Below are positions 1 through 8,995 of a stretch of DNA of 64,000 bases, piece by piece. The stretch comes from an uncultured Lachnospiraceae bacterium. Its GTDB lineage: Bacteria > Bacillota > Clostridia > Lachnospirales > Lachnospiraceae. Both the position numbers and the translations under genes were made by a program. Under the pieces are notes generated by a model. It saw nothing but the letters and a program-made list of their open reading frames with translations, was not told where the DNA came from and did not search any database. The DNA is taken from NCBI GenBank assembly GCA_910587155.1, contig CAJULA010000002.1, positions 131,938 to 195,937 on the forward strand, given 5' to 3'. Numbering within the stretch: the stretch's first letter is position 1; each line of letters begins with the position of its first letter.

Positions 1-1493
1 TTCACATCTGCCACACAATTTTCAAACAATGTCTCCCGGGAAGCGTCCCGCAGCGTCTGCAGCGCCACGCACAGATCGGTCCGGTTGCCATTTGCACCCC
101 TGATCCTTACATATTCCGCCTGATCCAGGGTATCAATCATAATCTGCTGAATCTTTTGATACAAGGTATAGTCCAGCGTATTCACCTCTATGATGGCATC
201 AAATATTTCAGGAAACGCCGGCCCGATCGCCGGGGTGGGAAAGGCAATGATCGTAAAGCTGCGCTCGTCGCCTTTGATATACTCATTGACAAGCCGCCCC
301 GATGCCGCCGTATATTCCAGCGAAAGCTGCCGCTGCATCCCGTCCAGATGCGGAGCCGCTTCTTTTTCCTCGGGCACAAAGGGCGTTTCCCCGAAAGATT
401 CCAGACAGGCGGGACCGCCGTGGACATCCGCCCATTCCCGATAACGCTCATAGGCACGCTTTTGCGCCTCCAGCTTTCTTCCTATATATCTGCGGTCCAG
501 AAAGAGCGCCTCATCCTCCCGGTGATCATATAAAAACTGCTTATTGGGCGCCGCGCCGCAAAATCCAATCCGCGCCGCGCCACGTCTGTGAAAAATGCTG
601 GCCGAAGCTCTGTAAATGATACTCTCCAGGCCGATTTCCCGAAAGTTGGATACCGCCTGACGTATCACCCGTTCAAATCCTGCGGGAAAACGGATGTTGA
701 CCGTCTTTTTCTTCGCCAGATCCTTCCCCGCCACGACAAATCCCATCCGGTAGCCTTCCGTAAAAGTATCGGCAATCTTCTTTATTGTCTCCGGCGGCAG
801 TCCGTTCAGATAAACGGCCAGCTGTTCCTCCTGCTCTGTAATATATTCTCCGCTGGCATATAAATATCTGATATCATCCAGATCGCTTTCCATCACATAT
901 CGGTACAGGAAGTCCTGTGATGTCCCCAGCTGACTGCCCACCCGCTTTTCCGTTTCCGTCTCCGTGTAATCACTGACAAACCAGTAAATGATCTGCTGCA
1001 GGGCCCCGCTCGCGGGCGCCTCTTTTCCCTCTTCGAAAGCACATACAAATGCCTGATACACCTCAAGAAACAGTTCCAGACGTATCGTCATCGCTTCCTG
1101 GTCCCGCTCATAAACCGAGGGGATCTGACTGTACAGTTCCATATATACAAAGGCCAGCAGCCTCCCTGTATCAGCGCCATACAGGCCTGACAGATAGGCG
1201 GGGTTGCCACAGCATCTGTCATAATTTTCCGGCAATACATCCTCATACAGACTGCGGCACCTCTCCCGCAGGGTATCCAGAGAAGCTTTTCCCGTTTCCT
1301 CCGCTCCCTGCCGCTCCCACGCATCGAGCAGCCTGACCGCAAAAGAGGCTGTCCTGTCAAAATAAAGCCAAAAATCCCCGGAAATATTGCCGCTCTCCGC
1401 CTGCGGACCGCTGATCTCCCTGATCCTCGCCGCTGCCAGTGCAAAACGCTCTCTCAGCAGGGTATCCTGCCCTGCCTCCTTATTCTCACTCAT
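1..1493 (-). CDS. Aminopeptidase, M29-like, 3' end beyond window
   Basis: An open frame of about 497 codons runs off the left edge, so the C-terminus is missing. It starts at an ATG that overlaps the stop of the upstream small membrane protein by 4 bases (ATGA). The protein is hydrophilic with no signal peptide, so it is probably cytoplasmic. The last visible part has the sequence VRIRGANGNRTDL followed by ENCVADV, which resembles the region before the metal-binding C-terminal half of M29 (thermophilic) aminopeptidases. The long N-terminal part is not one I recognise. The role would be peptide trimming. The family call rests on this short stretch and the metal ligands lie outside the window. 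Confidence 0.6.
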   Translation of the reverse strand, partial: MSENKEAGQDTLLRERFALAAARIREISGPQAESGNISGDFWLYFDRTASFAVRLLDAWERQGAEETGKASLDTLRERCRSLYEDVLPENYDRCCGNPAYLSGLYGADTGRLLAFVYMELYSQIPSVYERDQEAMTIRLELFLEVYQAFVCAFEEGKEAPASGALQQIIYWFVSDYTETETEKRVGSQLGTSQDFLYRYVMESDLDDIRYLYASGEYITEQEEQLAVYLNGLPPETIKKIADTFTEGYRMGFVVAGKDLAKKKTVNIRFPAGFERVIRQAVSNFREIGLESIIYRASASIFHRRGAARIGFCGAAPNKQFLYDHREDEALFLDRRYIGRKLEAQKRAYERYREWADVHGGPACLESFGETPFVPEEKEAAPHLDGMQRQLSLEYTAASGRLVNEYIKGDERSFTIIAFPTPAIGPAFPEIFDAIIEVNTLDYTLYQKIQQIMIDTLDQAEYVRIRGANGNRTDLCVALQTLRDASRETLFENCVADV

Positions 1494-1813
1494 ATCCCAT
1501 ATGCTCCCGCAAATAAAATAAATCCGGTGCCCGCCAAAACAAGCGTATTGATGACCAGGCCCAGATAAGAAAACAGATAATATTTGTCCGGTTCCATTCT
1601 GGACAGAATACCCAGAACAAGCCCTGCTATGGCAAACAGCATGGCAAGCAGCACGGCAACACCGTACCGGAACAGGGCCACACCGCCATTCTGAAAGGTA
1701 AGATAAAGTGCTGTTATAATGGAAACAGCAGAAACAATCCCCAGAACAGTTGACATAACACCTCTCCGGGGATGCTCTTTATTGGTAAATATATAACCGT
1801 TTTTTCTGGTCAT
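1490..1813 (-). CDS. DUF6142-like small membrane protein
   Basis: A 107-residue protein with a short basic N-terminus (MTRKNGYIFTNKEHP) and three hydrophobic segments at roughly residues 18-40, 46-70 and 80-105, separated by the polar stretch SRMEPDKYY. This layout matches the DUF6142 family, which I associate with Lachnospiraceae; the function is unknown. It overlaps the aminopeptidase start by 4 bases, so the two are translationally coupled. Confidence 0.6.
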   Translation of the reverse strand: MTRKNGYIFTNKEHPRRGVMSTVLGIVSAVSIITALYLTFQNGGVALFRYGVAVLLAMLFAIAGLVLGILSRMEPDKYYLFSYLGLVINTLVLAGTGFILFAGAYGI

Positions 1814-1850
1814 GCCTGCCTCCTGCCTCTGTAAGCGCCAAGACTGCCTT

Positions 1851-2003
1851 CTAAAACAACAGTTTCGATTTGGCTGCCAGAAGCCTGCCGCCTCCCACGA
1901 TCAGAAGCACACCGCCTGCCACACCGGCAACAATGGCGATAATGCCCAGCGTAATATTGATTCCTCCGGTCACACCCATGATCTTATATGCTTTTTCTTC
2001 CAT
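1851..2003 (-). CDS. 50-residue single-pass membrane protein
   Basis: A short frame starting MEEKAYKIMGVTGG and ending in a basic tail LLAAKSKLLF, preceded by AAAGGAG about 12 bases upstream of the ATG. Residues 10-38 are a glycine-rich hydrophobic segment, so one transmembrane helix is likely. It sits between pyrE and the DUF6142-like gene on the same strand, with short gaps on both sides. I do not recognise the family. Its reality is supported by the ribosome site and tight fit in the operon. Confidence 0.55.
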   Translation of the reverse strand: MEEKAYKIMGVTGGINITLGIIAIVAGVAGGVLLIVGGGRLLAAKSKLLF

Positions 2004-2020
2004 CAGATATCACAACTCCT

Positions 2021-2701
2021 TTAATTTTTTGCCCCGTAAACCGTATAGTATGCATCAAGGGCTTCTTTTATGTTATCGTCGATATAGACTCTGCCTTTAT
2101 ATGGTTTGTTATACAGGCAGGCAGTCACCTCTTCCATCGTCACAATGGCCGCTGCCGGGAAGCCATACAGCTCACGGATCTCATCCAGTGCACTCCCTTC
2201 TCCCTGCTGCCCTTTCTCCATCCGGTTAAGGGATACGATCAATCCGACGATCTCCACATCTCCCTGCGCTTTCAGAATCGGATACGTCTCTTCTATGGAT
2301 TTACCGGAGGTAGTGACATCCTCAATGATGACTACTCTGTCACCGTCCCGTATGGGACTGCCCAGCAGAATCCCCGCGTCGCCGTGATCCTTGATTTCTT
2401 TCCTGTTGGATGTATATCTGACATCCTTTCCATATAATTCACTGATAGCCATCACGGTAGCCACGCCAAGCGGTATCCCCTTATAAGCAGGCCCGAACAG
2501 AATATCAAAATCCAGCCCATACTGATCATGGATTGCCTCCGCATAATATCGGCCCAGCCTGCAAAGCTGCGTACCGGTCACATAAGCGCCCGCATTCATA
2601 TAAAAAGGGGACCTGCGCCCGCTTTTCAGGGTAAACTCACCGAATTTCAGCACATCACTATCCAGCATGAACTCGATAAACTCTTTCTTATATGCTTCCA
2701 T
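2021..2701 (-). CDS. pyrE: Orotate phosphoribosyltransferase
   Basis: PyrE, 226 residues, the usual length. It transfers the phosphoribosyl group of PRPP to orotate to make OMP in de novo UMP synthesis, in the cytoplasm. The 13-residue PRPP-binding motif is visible as VVIIEDVTTSGKS, and the N-terminal LKSGRRSPFYMNAG matches the orotate/flexible region of the family. The ribosome site GGAGAGACGGATC directly precedes the ATG. It lies downstream of pyrF, but a terminator and a fresh sigma-A promoter separate the two, so pyrE can be expressed independently. Confidence 0.95.
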   Translation of the reverse strand: MEAYKKEFIEFMLDSDVLKFGEFTLKSGRRSPFYMNAGAYVTGTQLCRLGRYYAEAIHDQYGLDFDILFGPAYKGIPLGVATVMAISELYGKDVRYTSNRKEIKDHGDAGILLGSPIRDGDRVVIIEDVTTSGKSIEETYPILKAQGDVEIVGLIVSLNRMEKGQQGEGSALDEIRELYGFPAAAIVTMEEVTACLYNKPYKGRVYIDDNIKEALDAYYTVYGAKN

Positions 2702-2754
2702 GATCCGTCTCTCCTTTGTATAACAGACAGCACATTCCTGCCCGGGTTGCTAAC

Positions 2755-2783
2755 AGTATACCCTCTCCGGGGCAAAATTTCAA
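2755..2783 (-). promoter_or_regulatory. Sigma-A promoter of pyrE
   Basis: On the minus strand TTGAAA (2783-2778) and TATACT (2760-2755) are separated by 17 bases, about 50 bases before the pyrE start. It lies just after the pyrF terminator. Confidence 0.75.
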
Positions 2784-2829
2784 TCTTTTTCTGCCGTCAG
2801 GGTCCCTCGGATGCTCCCCGGGTAAACAT

Positions 2830-2857
2830 AAAAAGGCAGCATTGCTAAAATGCCGCC
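2830..2857 (-). terminator. Rho-independent terminator after pyrF
   Basis: Minus strand GGCGGCATT, loop TTAGC, AATGCTGCC (9-pair stem with one G-T pair), followed by TTTTTA. It begins a few bases after the pyrF stop codon. Confidence 0.8.
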
Positions 2858-2863
2858 GCCTCT

Positions 2864-3793
2864 TTACATACGCATCGCCAACGCCGATGCAATATCCTCT
2901 TTCATATCCAGTACCGCCGCCCGGGAAGCGTCAGCATAATTTTCACTTCCGAAGGAAGCATACTTCTCCTGTTTATATGCGGCAATGATTCCTCTGGACG
3001 AATTAACGATCGCACCCAGTCCGTCACGATTGAAAAAGGGAACCAGATCCGCGCCTTTTCCTCCCTGCGCCCCATAGCCCGGAACCAGTATCATCGACTT
3101 TGGCATGATCCTGCGCAGTGTCTTTCCCACTTCCGGATACGTCGCCCCCACGACAGCGCCCACATAGCTGTAGGTATCTCCCATACATTCGCAGCCCCAC
3201 CTGGCTACCTGTTCGCCCACCAGCTCATACAGCGGCCTGCCGTCCACCTTCCGGTCCTGAAACTCCCCGCTGCTGGGGTTGGATGTTTTGACGAGAATAA
3301 AGATTCCTTTATGCTCCTCCTGACACACCCGGATGAAAGGCATAACACCGTCGGAACCCAGATAGGGATTCACCGTGGCAAAATCTTCGTCAAATCCCGC
3401 ATACTCCTTAGCTCCCACTTTCACTTTCCCCAGATGGCCTACGGCATACGCTTCCGAAGTGGAGCCGATATCGCCCCGCTTGATATCGCCGATCACCACC
3501 AGCCCCTTTTCCTTGCAGTAGCGAACGGTCCTCTCATAAGCGATCAGCCCTTCGATGCCGAACTGCTCATACATGGCAATCTGCGGCTTGACAGCCGGCA
3601 CCAGATCACACACCGCATCCACAATTCCTTTGTTAAACTGCCAGATCGCTTCCCCGGCACCCCTGAGCGTCTCGCCATAGGTAGCAAAAGCTTCTTTTGT
3701 AATATGCTCCGGAATATAGGAAAGCATGGGATCCAGACCCACTACAATGGGCGCCCCTGTCCTTACAATTCCTGAGATCAGTTTCTGAATCAT
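2864..3793 (-). CDS. pyrF: Orotidine 5'-phosphate decarboxylase, type II
   Basis: PyrF, 309 residues from the ATG at 3793, the length typical of the longer subfamily 2 enzymes. It decarboxylates OMP to UMP, the last step of de novo UMP synthesis. Visible motifs are VVGLDPM near the N-terminus, the catalytic GDIKRGDIGST and the C-terminal phosphate-binding VPGYGAQGG. I chose 3793 because GGGAG lies 6 bases upstream; an in-frame TTG at 3811 would add six residues but has no better ribosome site. It is followed by a strong terminator and then pyrE. Confidence 0.95.
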   Translation of the reverse strand: MIQKLISGIVRTGAPIVVGLDPMLSYIPEHITKEAFATYGETLRGAGEAIWQFNKGIVDAVCDLVPAVKPQIAMYEQFGIEGLIAYERTVRYCKEKGLVVIGDIKRGDIGSTSEAYAVGHLGKVKVGAKEYAGFDEDFATVNPYLGSDGVMPFIRVCQEEHKGIFILVKTSNPSSGEFQDRKVDGRPLYELVGEQVARWGCECMGDTYSYVGAVVGATYPEVGKTLRRIMPKSMILVPGYGAQGGKGADLVPFFNRDGLGAIVNSSRGIIAAYKQEKYASFGSENYADASRAAVLDMKEDIASALAMRM

Positions 3794-3856
3794 ATCCTTC
3801 TCCCGCGTCAATCATATCTGTCCGGCGATGACAAACCGCCGATTTGGCCGCCATGC

Positions 3857-4552
3857 TTACAGATCATCGTTTACAATCTTGATCACCGCTGTCTTTTCCG
3901 GTATCTTAAAATATACTTTATATCCGCTTCCGCCTTCCACCATGCCGGTGGCCACTGCCTGTACCTTGCCGGTAGGATCGCCGTCATCCTCTTCACATTT
4001 TACGGAAAAGGTTACCTTGCTCCCGTCTCCCTGCCCCTTGTCCTTCATCGTAAAATACACATAGAGCCGCTCTTCTCCGTCCACATTTTTGATCTCGAAA
4101 TCATCAATCGTAGCGGCCTCTCCCTGCGCACCGGTCATGTAGCCATAATGTCTGACAGAGTAGCCCGCCTCCTTCTCCCTCTGATAATAGATGGAGTTTA
4201 CAATAATATACTGACAGTTTCTGCTGTACCCGTCCAGCCATACTTTGACAACCGTGGTTCCCGTCCCGTTCGCCTTGATCTTTAGCTGGAATGATTCGCT
4301 CTTCTGGCTGCTCAGTTCCACCTTTGCCACGCTGGGATCATCCACCGCATACTTCACGACAAACGCTTTGGAACCTTTCCATTCCTGCACATTGACTTTG
4401 ACTTTCTTGCTCGTATCATCATGCGTGACGGACACAACCGGCTCCGTCACGGTCAGTACCGGCTGATTTCCGGCAAATACCGTCAGGCCGCAGGCCAGAA
4501 ACAGTCCCGCCGCACATACGGTCAACAACAGTTTTCTGAAATTACATTTCAT
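3857..4552 (-). CDS. Secreted protein of unknown function
   Basis: 231 residues with a clear Sec signal peptide: basic MKCNFRKLL, a hydrophobic core to about residue 24, and a likely cut after VFA. The exported part is rich in short beta-strand-like stretches, for example VTEPVVSVTHDD and KADGTGTTVVKV-like Ig-type sequence, so an extracellular beta-sandwich is plausible. I do not recognise a named family. It has its own sigma-A promoter and a leader hairpin, and lies upstream of pyrF on the same strand. Confidence 0.6.
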   Translation of the reverse strand: MKCNFRKLLLTVCAAGLFLACGLTVFAGNQPVLTVTEPVVSVTHDDTSKKVKVNVQEWKGSKAFVVKYAVDDPSVAKVELSSQKSESFQLKIKANGTGTTVVKVWLDGYSRNCQYIIVNSIYYQREKEAGYSVRHYGYMTGAQGEAATIDDFEIKNVDGEERLYVYFTMKDKGQGDGSKVTFSVKCEEDDGDPTGKVQAVATGMVEGGSGYKVYFKIPEKTAVIKIVNDDL

Positions 4553-4580
4553 GACTCGACTCCTCCTCTTATCCTCAGCA

Positions 4581-4596
4581 GACGGGATATCCCGTC
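4581..4596 (-). other. Perfect 16-base palindrome in the 5' leader
   Basis: GACGGGATATCCCGTC sits between the promoter at 4612-4640 and the start of the secreted protein gene at 4552, so it would form a hairpin in the mRNA leader. On the minus strand it is not followed by a T-run, so I do not call it a terminator for this gene. On the plus strand it is followed by CTTTTTC. Confidence 0.4.
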
Positions 4597-4611
4597 CTTT
4601 TTCTATGTATC

Positions 4612-4640
4612 ACAATAACAGACGGGAAAACACCTGTCAA
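4612..4640 (-). promoter_or_regulatory. Sigma-A promoter of the secreted protein gene
   Basis: Minus strand TTGACA (4640-4635), 17-base spacer, TATTGT (4617-4612). The transcript would start about 50 bases before the gene. Confidence 0.65.
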
Positions 4641-4688
4641 TCATTCCCAGAAAAATACCGATCCTTCTTTATAATATTAAGAAATTCT

Positions 4689-5735
4689 TTATCTTGTCTT
4701 TAAGAATTCATTTTCCCGTTTCGCCTTCTCATCATCCGGATAAGACTGCAGATAGCTCCGCATCAGTTCGGCGGCCTTATCAAACTGCGCCAGCTTTTCA
4801 TAGGCCGCGATCTCATTGAATTTCAGCGTCTGCATATAGGTCGTGTCCTCACAGGCCAGCCCCGCCTGAAAGGCAGCCAGCGCCGCCTCGTAATCATTCA
4901 TCTGCATCCTGCAGATTCCCAGCTGGTTTCGTACTTCAGGGTTGTCCGGGCTGCTCTCCAGATACCCGGAATAAACTTTGGACGCATAATTAAAGTCTCC
5001 CAGCGCTTCATAGGTCCTGCCCAGAAACAATACCGCCTCCGCCGTCCCGGTATCCCTCGCCTTTTCCAGACAGTTCCTCGCGTTTTCATAATCTTCCAGA
5101 TAATAATACAGCCGTCCCTTATCATAATCGGACATCTTGTCCCCGCCCGCATTGAGCGCTTTCTGCAGATATTCCACGCCGGCTTCTCTGTAGCCGTTTT
5201 TTTCCAGGCTTCTGTAGATAGCAAGCAGACAGTCATAGTCTTTTTCATCCAGTTCCATCGCCTTCCTGAAGTCCGCATCGGCTTTGTCATATTCATCCTT
5301 TTCCAGCTCCAGCGTCCCCCGCAGGCAATAGGCCTCTTTTTCATTTTTGCGCAGTGCCAGGATGGCGTCATAGACCTGCAGCGCCCTGTCGGGATCACCG
5401 TTTTTATAATAGGCCAGCGCCAGATAATAATTCGTATCAAATTCCAGACTTCCGATATGACCGTTGCAGAAAGAAAGTGACTTCTCCAGTGCCGCCGCAG
5501 CCTCCTCATAACGTGTCAGCCCGATATAGGCAATCCCCTGCCCCCGGTACAGCAGTTCTCCGTCCTCTCCCTCCACCAGGGCTTTTTCAAAGCAGGCAAG
5601 CGCGCCTTCATAATCAAGCTGACTGACAGCCTCCATTCCCTGATCAATATTCTCGTGTTTCTCCAAGACACTGCATCCTGACAGGAAAAAACTAAGGCAG
5701 ATCAGTGCCAGAATTGTTCTGATTTTGATTTTCAT
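4689..5735 (-). CDS. TPR-repeat lipoprotein
   Basis: 348 residues from the ATG at 5735, chosen because GGAGG lies 6 bases upstream and because this start gives a clean lipoprotein signal peptide: MKIKIRTILALICLSFFLSGC with lipobox LSGC. The mature protein would be anchored to the outer face of the membrane. Most of the remainder is tetratricopeptide repeats of about 34 residues, with typical starts such as ALACFEKAL, AAAALEKSL, ALQVYDAIL, ADADFRKAM and ALAAFQAGL. TPR proteins mediate protein contacts; the partner is not evident. It has its own promoter. Confidence 0.75.
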   Translation of the reverse strand: MKIKIRTILALICLSFFLSGCSVLEKHENIDQGMEAVSQLDYEGALACFEKALVEGEDGELLYRGQGIAYIGLTRYEEAAAALEKSLSFCNGHIGSLEFDTNYYLALAYYKNGDPDRALQVYDAILALRKNEKEAYCLRGTLELEKDEYDKADADFRKAMELDEKDYDCLLAIYRSLEKNGYREAGVEYLQKALNAGGDKMSDYDKGRLYYYLEDYENARNCLEKARDTGTAEAVLFLGRTYEALGDFNYASKVYSGYLESSPDNPEVRNQLGICRMQMNDYEAALAAFQAGLACEDTTYMQTLKFNEIAAYEKLAQFDKAAELMRSYLQSYPDDEKAKRENEFLKTR

Positions 5736-5769
5736 AGTAAACCTCCATGCCGGCCGGCTGCTGCTTTTT

Positions 5770-5798
5770 ATTTTAGCATCGCCGGCGGGAGCTGTAAA
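5770..5798 (-). promoter_or_regulatory. Sigma-A promoter of the TPR lipoprotein gene
   Basis: Minus strand TTTACA (5798-5793), 17-base spacer, TAAAAT (5775-5770), about 35 bases upstream of the start codon at 5735. Confidence 0.6.
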
Positions 5799-5816
5799 CC
5801 AAAAATACAAAATCCG

Positions 5817-6479
5817 TCAAAACCGCAGTTCCCGTATATTATGCAGCGTCTCCTCATAAGAAACATCCCGCCCAAAGAGCAGGGTCGTGCCAAGGACAAA
5901 CCCTCTCACTCCCTTGGGCGCAAATTCCAGTATCTTGTCTGCGCTGCAGGCCCCGTCCCAGTAAATCTCAAAGTCCATGTCCTCTTTCAGGGAAAGCAGC
6001 TTGGTGATCTTTTTTCCCACGTAGGGAAGATACATCTGTCCCGCATTGCCCGGGTTCACCGACATCACCAGCACCTTTTTCACAATACGCAGCATCTCCA
6101 TCACCGTCTCCACGCTTGTGCCGGGATTGATGGCGATGCCGGGGATCATCCCCGCGTTAATGATGCTCTGCAGGGTCGTGGAAGGGTGGTATTCCGCTTC
6201 CGGATGGATGTAGATCGTGTCTCCCTGGCGCAGGTTTTTTAAAAAGATGTCGATGCGGTTGTTGGGATGTTCGATCATCAGGTGGACGTCGATGGGCCGC
6301 CGCGCCGCGCTGGCTATGTATCTTAAATCGTTTAAGGACATGGCGAAGTTTGGCACATAGCGCCCGTCCATGATGTCGATGTGGAAGGAGTCAATGCCGC
6401 CCGCTTCCAGAGCTTTCACTTCTCTTTCCAGGTTTCCGTAATTGGCACACATCATGGATGCCATCAGTTCAAACTGCAT
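5817..6479 (-). CDS. Ribulose-phosphate 3-epimerase family protein
   Basis: 220 residues from the ATG at 6479, a TIM-barrel pentulose/hexulose-phosphate epimerase of the usual length. Visible family motifs are MASMMCANYGNL at the N-terminus (normally PSILSADF-like), HIDIMDGRYVPN with the metal-binding His and catalytic Asp, HLMIEHPN, VNPGNAGQ and the C-terminal WDGACS, which replaces the usual DGGI. It may feed the neighbouring CDP-polyol module rather than the core pentose phosphate pathway, since it lies at the distal end of the glycan gene array. The exact sugar substrate (ribulose-5-P or allulose-6-P) cannot be told. A longer N-terminal extension is possible but has no conservation I can see. 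Confidence 0.75.
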   Translation of the reverse strand: MQFELMASMMCANYGNLEREVKALEAGGIDSFHIDIMDGRYVPNFAMSLNDLRYIASAARRPIDVHLMIEHPNNRIDIFLKNLRQGDTIYIHPEAEYHPSTTLQSIINAGMIPGIAINPGTSVETVMEMLRIVKKVLVMSVNPGNAGQMYLPYVGKKITKLLSLKEDMDFEIYWDGACSADKILEFAPKGVRGFVLGTTLLFGRDVSYEETLHNIRELRF

Positions 6480-6642
6480 GTTTTTGATCCGCCTTTCGGT
6501 TGCTAATGGTTCTTTTATTTCTTTCAGTCCCGCAGGCTGCCGCGCTGCAGATTGATGCCCCATCGGTCGTCTGCCATGGGGTCTTTGACTTATGGTGGCA
6601 GAAGGATTGTCACGGTATGCGCACAGCTGTAAGGAACGGCTC
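6480..6642 (-). other. Non-coding spacer
   Basis: A 163-base gap without a supported gene. On the minus strand CCCCAT and ATGGGG, 12 bases apart, could pair, but no T-run follows, so it is not called a terminator. No convincing promoter is visible. Confidence 0.3.
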
Positions 6643-7728
6643 TTACCTGAGGAACCGACAGCCACTGTGTACAATGGTAAGCCTGTCCTTATTGGCCATA
6701 AAATAAAGCGTGCAAAGGCTCTCCCCCATATAACCCAGATACCGGTCCGCCCGCTCGCTTCCCCTTGGGATGCTACGTTCTTCTATCCTCTCAAGAAGCG
6801 GAAACAGCCAGCTGCAGTATTCCTCCAGTACTCTTTTCCTTGCCAGAATGATATTGTAATTATACAGATATGGCTGCCTTTCAATCTCCGCAAGCGCCGC
6901 CGCGTAATCGGGGTACAGCTCTTTTAACGCTGCCCGCAGTGTCCCCCAGTCCCCCTCGCTTAAGTAGCGTCTGTGATGGGCGCCCATGTCCGGCTCATAG
7001 GGCAGGGGAAAGGGCAGGACTACGTCCACGTCATTGTCTGTCAGCCTCAGGATGTCATCCTCTGTCAGCTCCAGCATCCTTCTGTAATGGCACAGGCCAT
7101 AGTATCCTTCCTCATCCCCCGACCAGCTCTCTGTCAGCCGGTTTTTCCAGATCCAGTACAGCGCCGTCAGTTCGCAGTAGTTCCCGTTCTTTCCCGATAT
7201 GTGCTCCCCCTCGCAGTCCAGGATGTTCGCCACCCGCTCACGGCACCCGATGGCACCCGCCTGGATCGGGGTCAGCCACTCCGGGTTTTGGTATGTTTCC
7301 GTCAGTGTCTTATCTTTGTGTGTCCTGACCTTAAATACATGCAGCCCTGCCCTGTGGTAGCCCACCGGCAGCGCCGACAGGGGCAGGAACCTTTTATGGC
7401 TGCCATGGTAATAGCCCTGCAGCTCGCAAAGCCGTCTGGAAGTAAGGCGCACATGACACAACAGCCCTTTCTCATCCAGCTCCCTTTCTATCTGCGGCAT
7501 CACATTTTCCGGTGTGGCGATCAGGATTTCCACATCGTTTTTTTCTTCTTCCGATAACCGCCCCGCATAGGCGGAAAGCTCCACCACCTCAAGCCCCGCC
7601 AGGCGGCAGGCATTGATCCCGCGGCTGCTCACGACAAAGCACTCCACCCTGCGGGCGGGATACAGCCCGCGGATCGCCTCACAGGCGCCAAGCGCTATCC
7701 CCTGGGCACCGAAAATAACCAGCTTCAT
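6643..7728 (-). CDS. DUF4422 glycosyltransferase with N-terminal Rossmann module
   Basis: 361 residues in two parts. Residues 1-85 begin MKLVIFGAQGIALG and look like a small Rossmann-type nucleotide or sugar-nucleotide binding module that recurs in this window. From about residue 130 the DUF4422 hallmarks appear: VRTHKDK, GEHISGKN, YCELTALYWIWKN and GLCHYRRML. DUF4422 proteins occur in capsule and exopolysaccharide loci and are thought to be glycosyltransferases. It is probably cytoplasmic and acts in building the glycan with the GT2 and LicD neighbours upstream. Codon use is GC-rich, like its neighbours up to 13.2 kb. Confidence 0.75.
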   Translation of the reverse strand: MKLVIFGAQGIALGACEAIRGLYPARRVECFVVSSRGINACRLAGLEVVELSAYAGRLSEEEKNDVEILIATPENVMPQIERELDEKGLLCHVRLTSRRLCELQGYYHGSHKRFLPLSALPVGYHRAGLHVFKVRTHKDKTLTETYQNPEWLTPIQAGAIGCRERVANILDCEGEHISGKNGNYCELTALYWIWKNRLTESWSGDEEGYYGLCHYRRMLELTEDDILRLTDNDVDVVLPFPLPYEPDMGAHHRRYLSEGDWGTLRAALKELYPDYAAALAEIERQPYLYNYNIILARKRVLEEYCSWLFPLLERIEERSIPRGSERADRYLGYMGESLCTLYFMANKDRLTIVHSGCRFLR

Positions 7729-7759
7729 TCCCTTTCCCCTCCTCTCATGCCTCCCCGGA

Positions 7760-8953
7760 TCAGAGTCCGAACGCTTCCCTGGTTTCCCTGCTCTTTACCA
7801 GCCCTTCATCCATCGCATGTACCCTCTCCCTGCCGTAGATCCCGGACAGCTCCCTGCAGATGGCCTCTCTCGTCCCGGCAAAGGAGGCGGCTATGGCTAT
7901 GGCGTCAAAGGTGTGCGCCGCGATCCGGGCAGGGGCTATCACCTCAATCCCCTGTAAGGATAACTCCTCATAGCCCCGGTCGGCTGCCGCCACCACTTCA
8001 CAAAAGCCGCTCCGGCGCAGGTAGGCATGCAGCCTCTGGCCATATGTACCCATACCATAGATAATAACCCGACTGCCGCGCCCGATCCCGGGGAAGGGGA
8101 AGAGATAGGGAAGCTCCCCCATCCCCTTAAGCAGTGCATCCGCCCTCGGCACCATAAGGAACAGCAGGTATTCCCTCCACTGGCCTCTCAGGTCATAGAT
8201 ATCCTTATCCCGTTCCAGCTGCCCGAGCACCGTCTGATAGAGGACGGCAAACCTCTCGCGCTCCCTGTCCGCTTCTTCCGCCCGTTTCACCATCGAGGCC
8301 GGGCTCTGGCGATAGTGGTAGAGGCATTCCTCAAGGATGTAAATGCTCTTTGCCTGTAAAAGGGCAGGGTATACGCAGGCCGCGTCATCCCCCATCGTCA
8401 GCCGCTCATCCACCGCCAGCAGGAACTTTTCCAGGCACTCCCTCTTAAAAAGCTTGTCCCAGAGGCCCGGGAACAGGCCCCATTCGAAGAAGCGGCGGTT
8501 GACGATCATGCGGGGGTATACCTGCCTTATCATCGCTTCTTTGTCATATCTGCCCGGGGCTATGCCATGGCGTACCGCCCTGGCGCAGCGGCCCGTCTCT
8601 TCATAGCGCCCGCACATGGCAATCTCCACGTCCTGCCCGGTCAGTATGCCATGCAGCCTTTCCAGCATGTGCGGCTCCAGCCAGTCGTCGCCGTCAGCAA
8701 AGGCGATGTACTTTCCGGATGCCAGCTTAAACCCCTCTTTGCGCGCACGCACCGCGCCCCCGTTTTCTTTATGCACTACCCGGATGCGGGGGTCCTTTTT
8801 TGCATATGCCTCACATATTGACCCGCTGCCATCCGTGGAGCCGTCATCCACCAGGAGGATCTCCAGGGCGCGGTATGTCTGCCCGCAGATGCTTTCTATG
8901 CACCGGGGCAGATATCTTTTGCAGTTATAAACCGGGACGATAATACTGATCAT
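7760..8953 (-). CDS. GT2 glycosyltransferase with C-terminal Rossmann module
   Basis: 397 residues. The N-terminal GT-A domain begins MISIIVPVYNCKRYLPRCI and has LLVDDGSTDGS and FADGDDWLE (the DxD region), so it uses a nucleotide sugar to extend a glycan. Residues from about 283 (RVIIYGMGTYGQRLHAYL) form a small Rossmann-like domain of the type found in several proteins here. The family is large and the sugar cannot be predicted. It sits between the DUF4422 and LicD-like genes. Confidence 0.85.
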   Translation of the reverse strand: MISIIVPVYNCKRYLPRCIESICGQTYRALEILLVDDGSTDGSGSICEAYAKKDPRIRVVHKENGGAVRARKEGFKLASGKYIAFADGDDWLEPHMLERLHGILTGQDVEIAMCGRYEETGRCARAVRHGIAPGRYDKEAMIRQVYPRMIVNRRFFEWGLFPGLWDKLFKRECLEKFLLAVDERLTMGDDAACVYPALLQAKSIYILEECLYHYRQSPASMVKRAEEADRERERFAVLYQTVLGQLERDKDIYDLRGQWREYLLFLMVPRADALLKGMGELPYLFPFPGIGRGSRVIIYGMGTYGQRLHAYLRRSGFCEVVAAADRGYEELSLQGIEVIAPARIAAHTFDAIAIAASFAGTREAICRELSGIYGRERVHAMDEGLVKSRETREAFGL

Positions 8954-8995
8954 GGCCTTTTTCTTTCTCCTGGCTCATCGCCGCGCAGGCCTCAC

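Noticed and set aside
188..457. Short minus-strand frames inside the first 1.5 kb
   Set aside because: They are shadows of the long aminopeptidase frame, which is open from 1493 to the window edge.
3633..3854. 73-codon frame overlapping the pyrF start
   Set aside because: It overlaps the conserved pyrF frame in another phase and has no ribosome site or family features.
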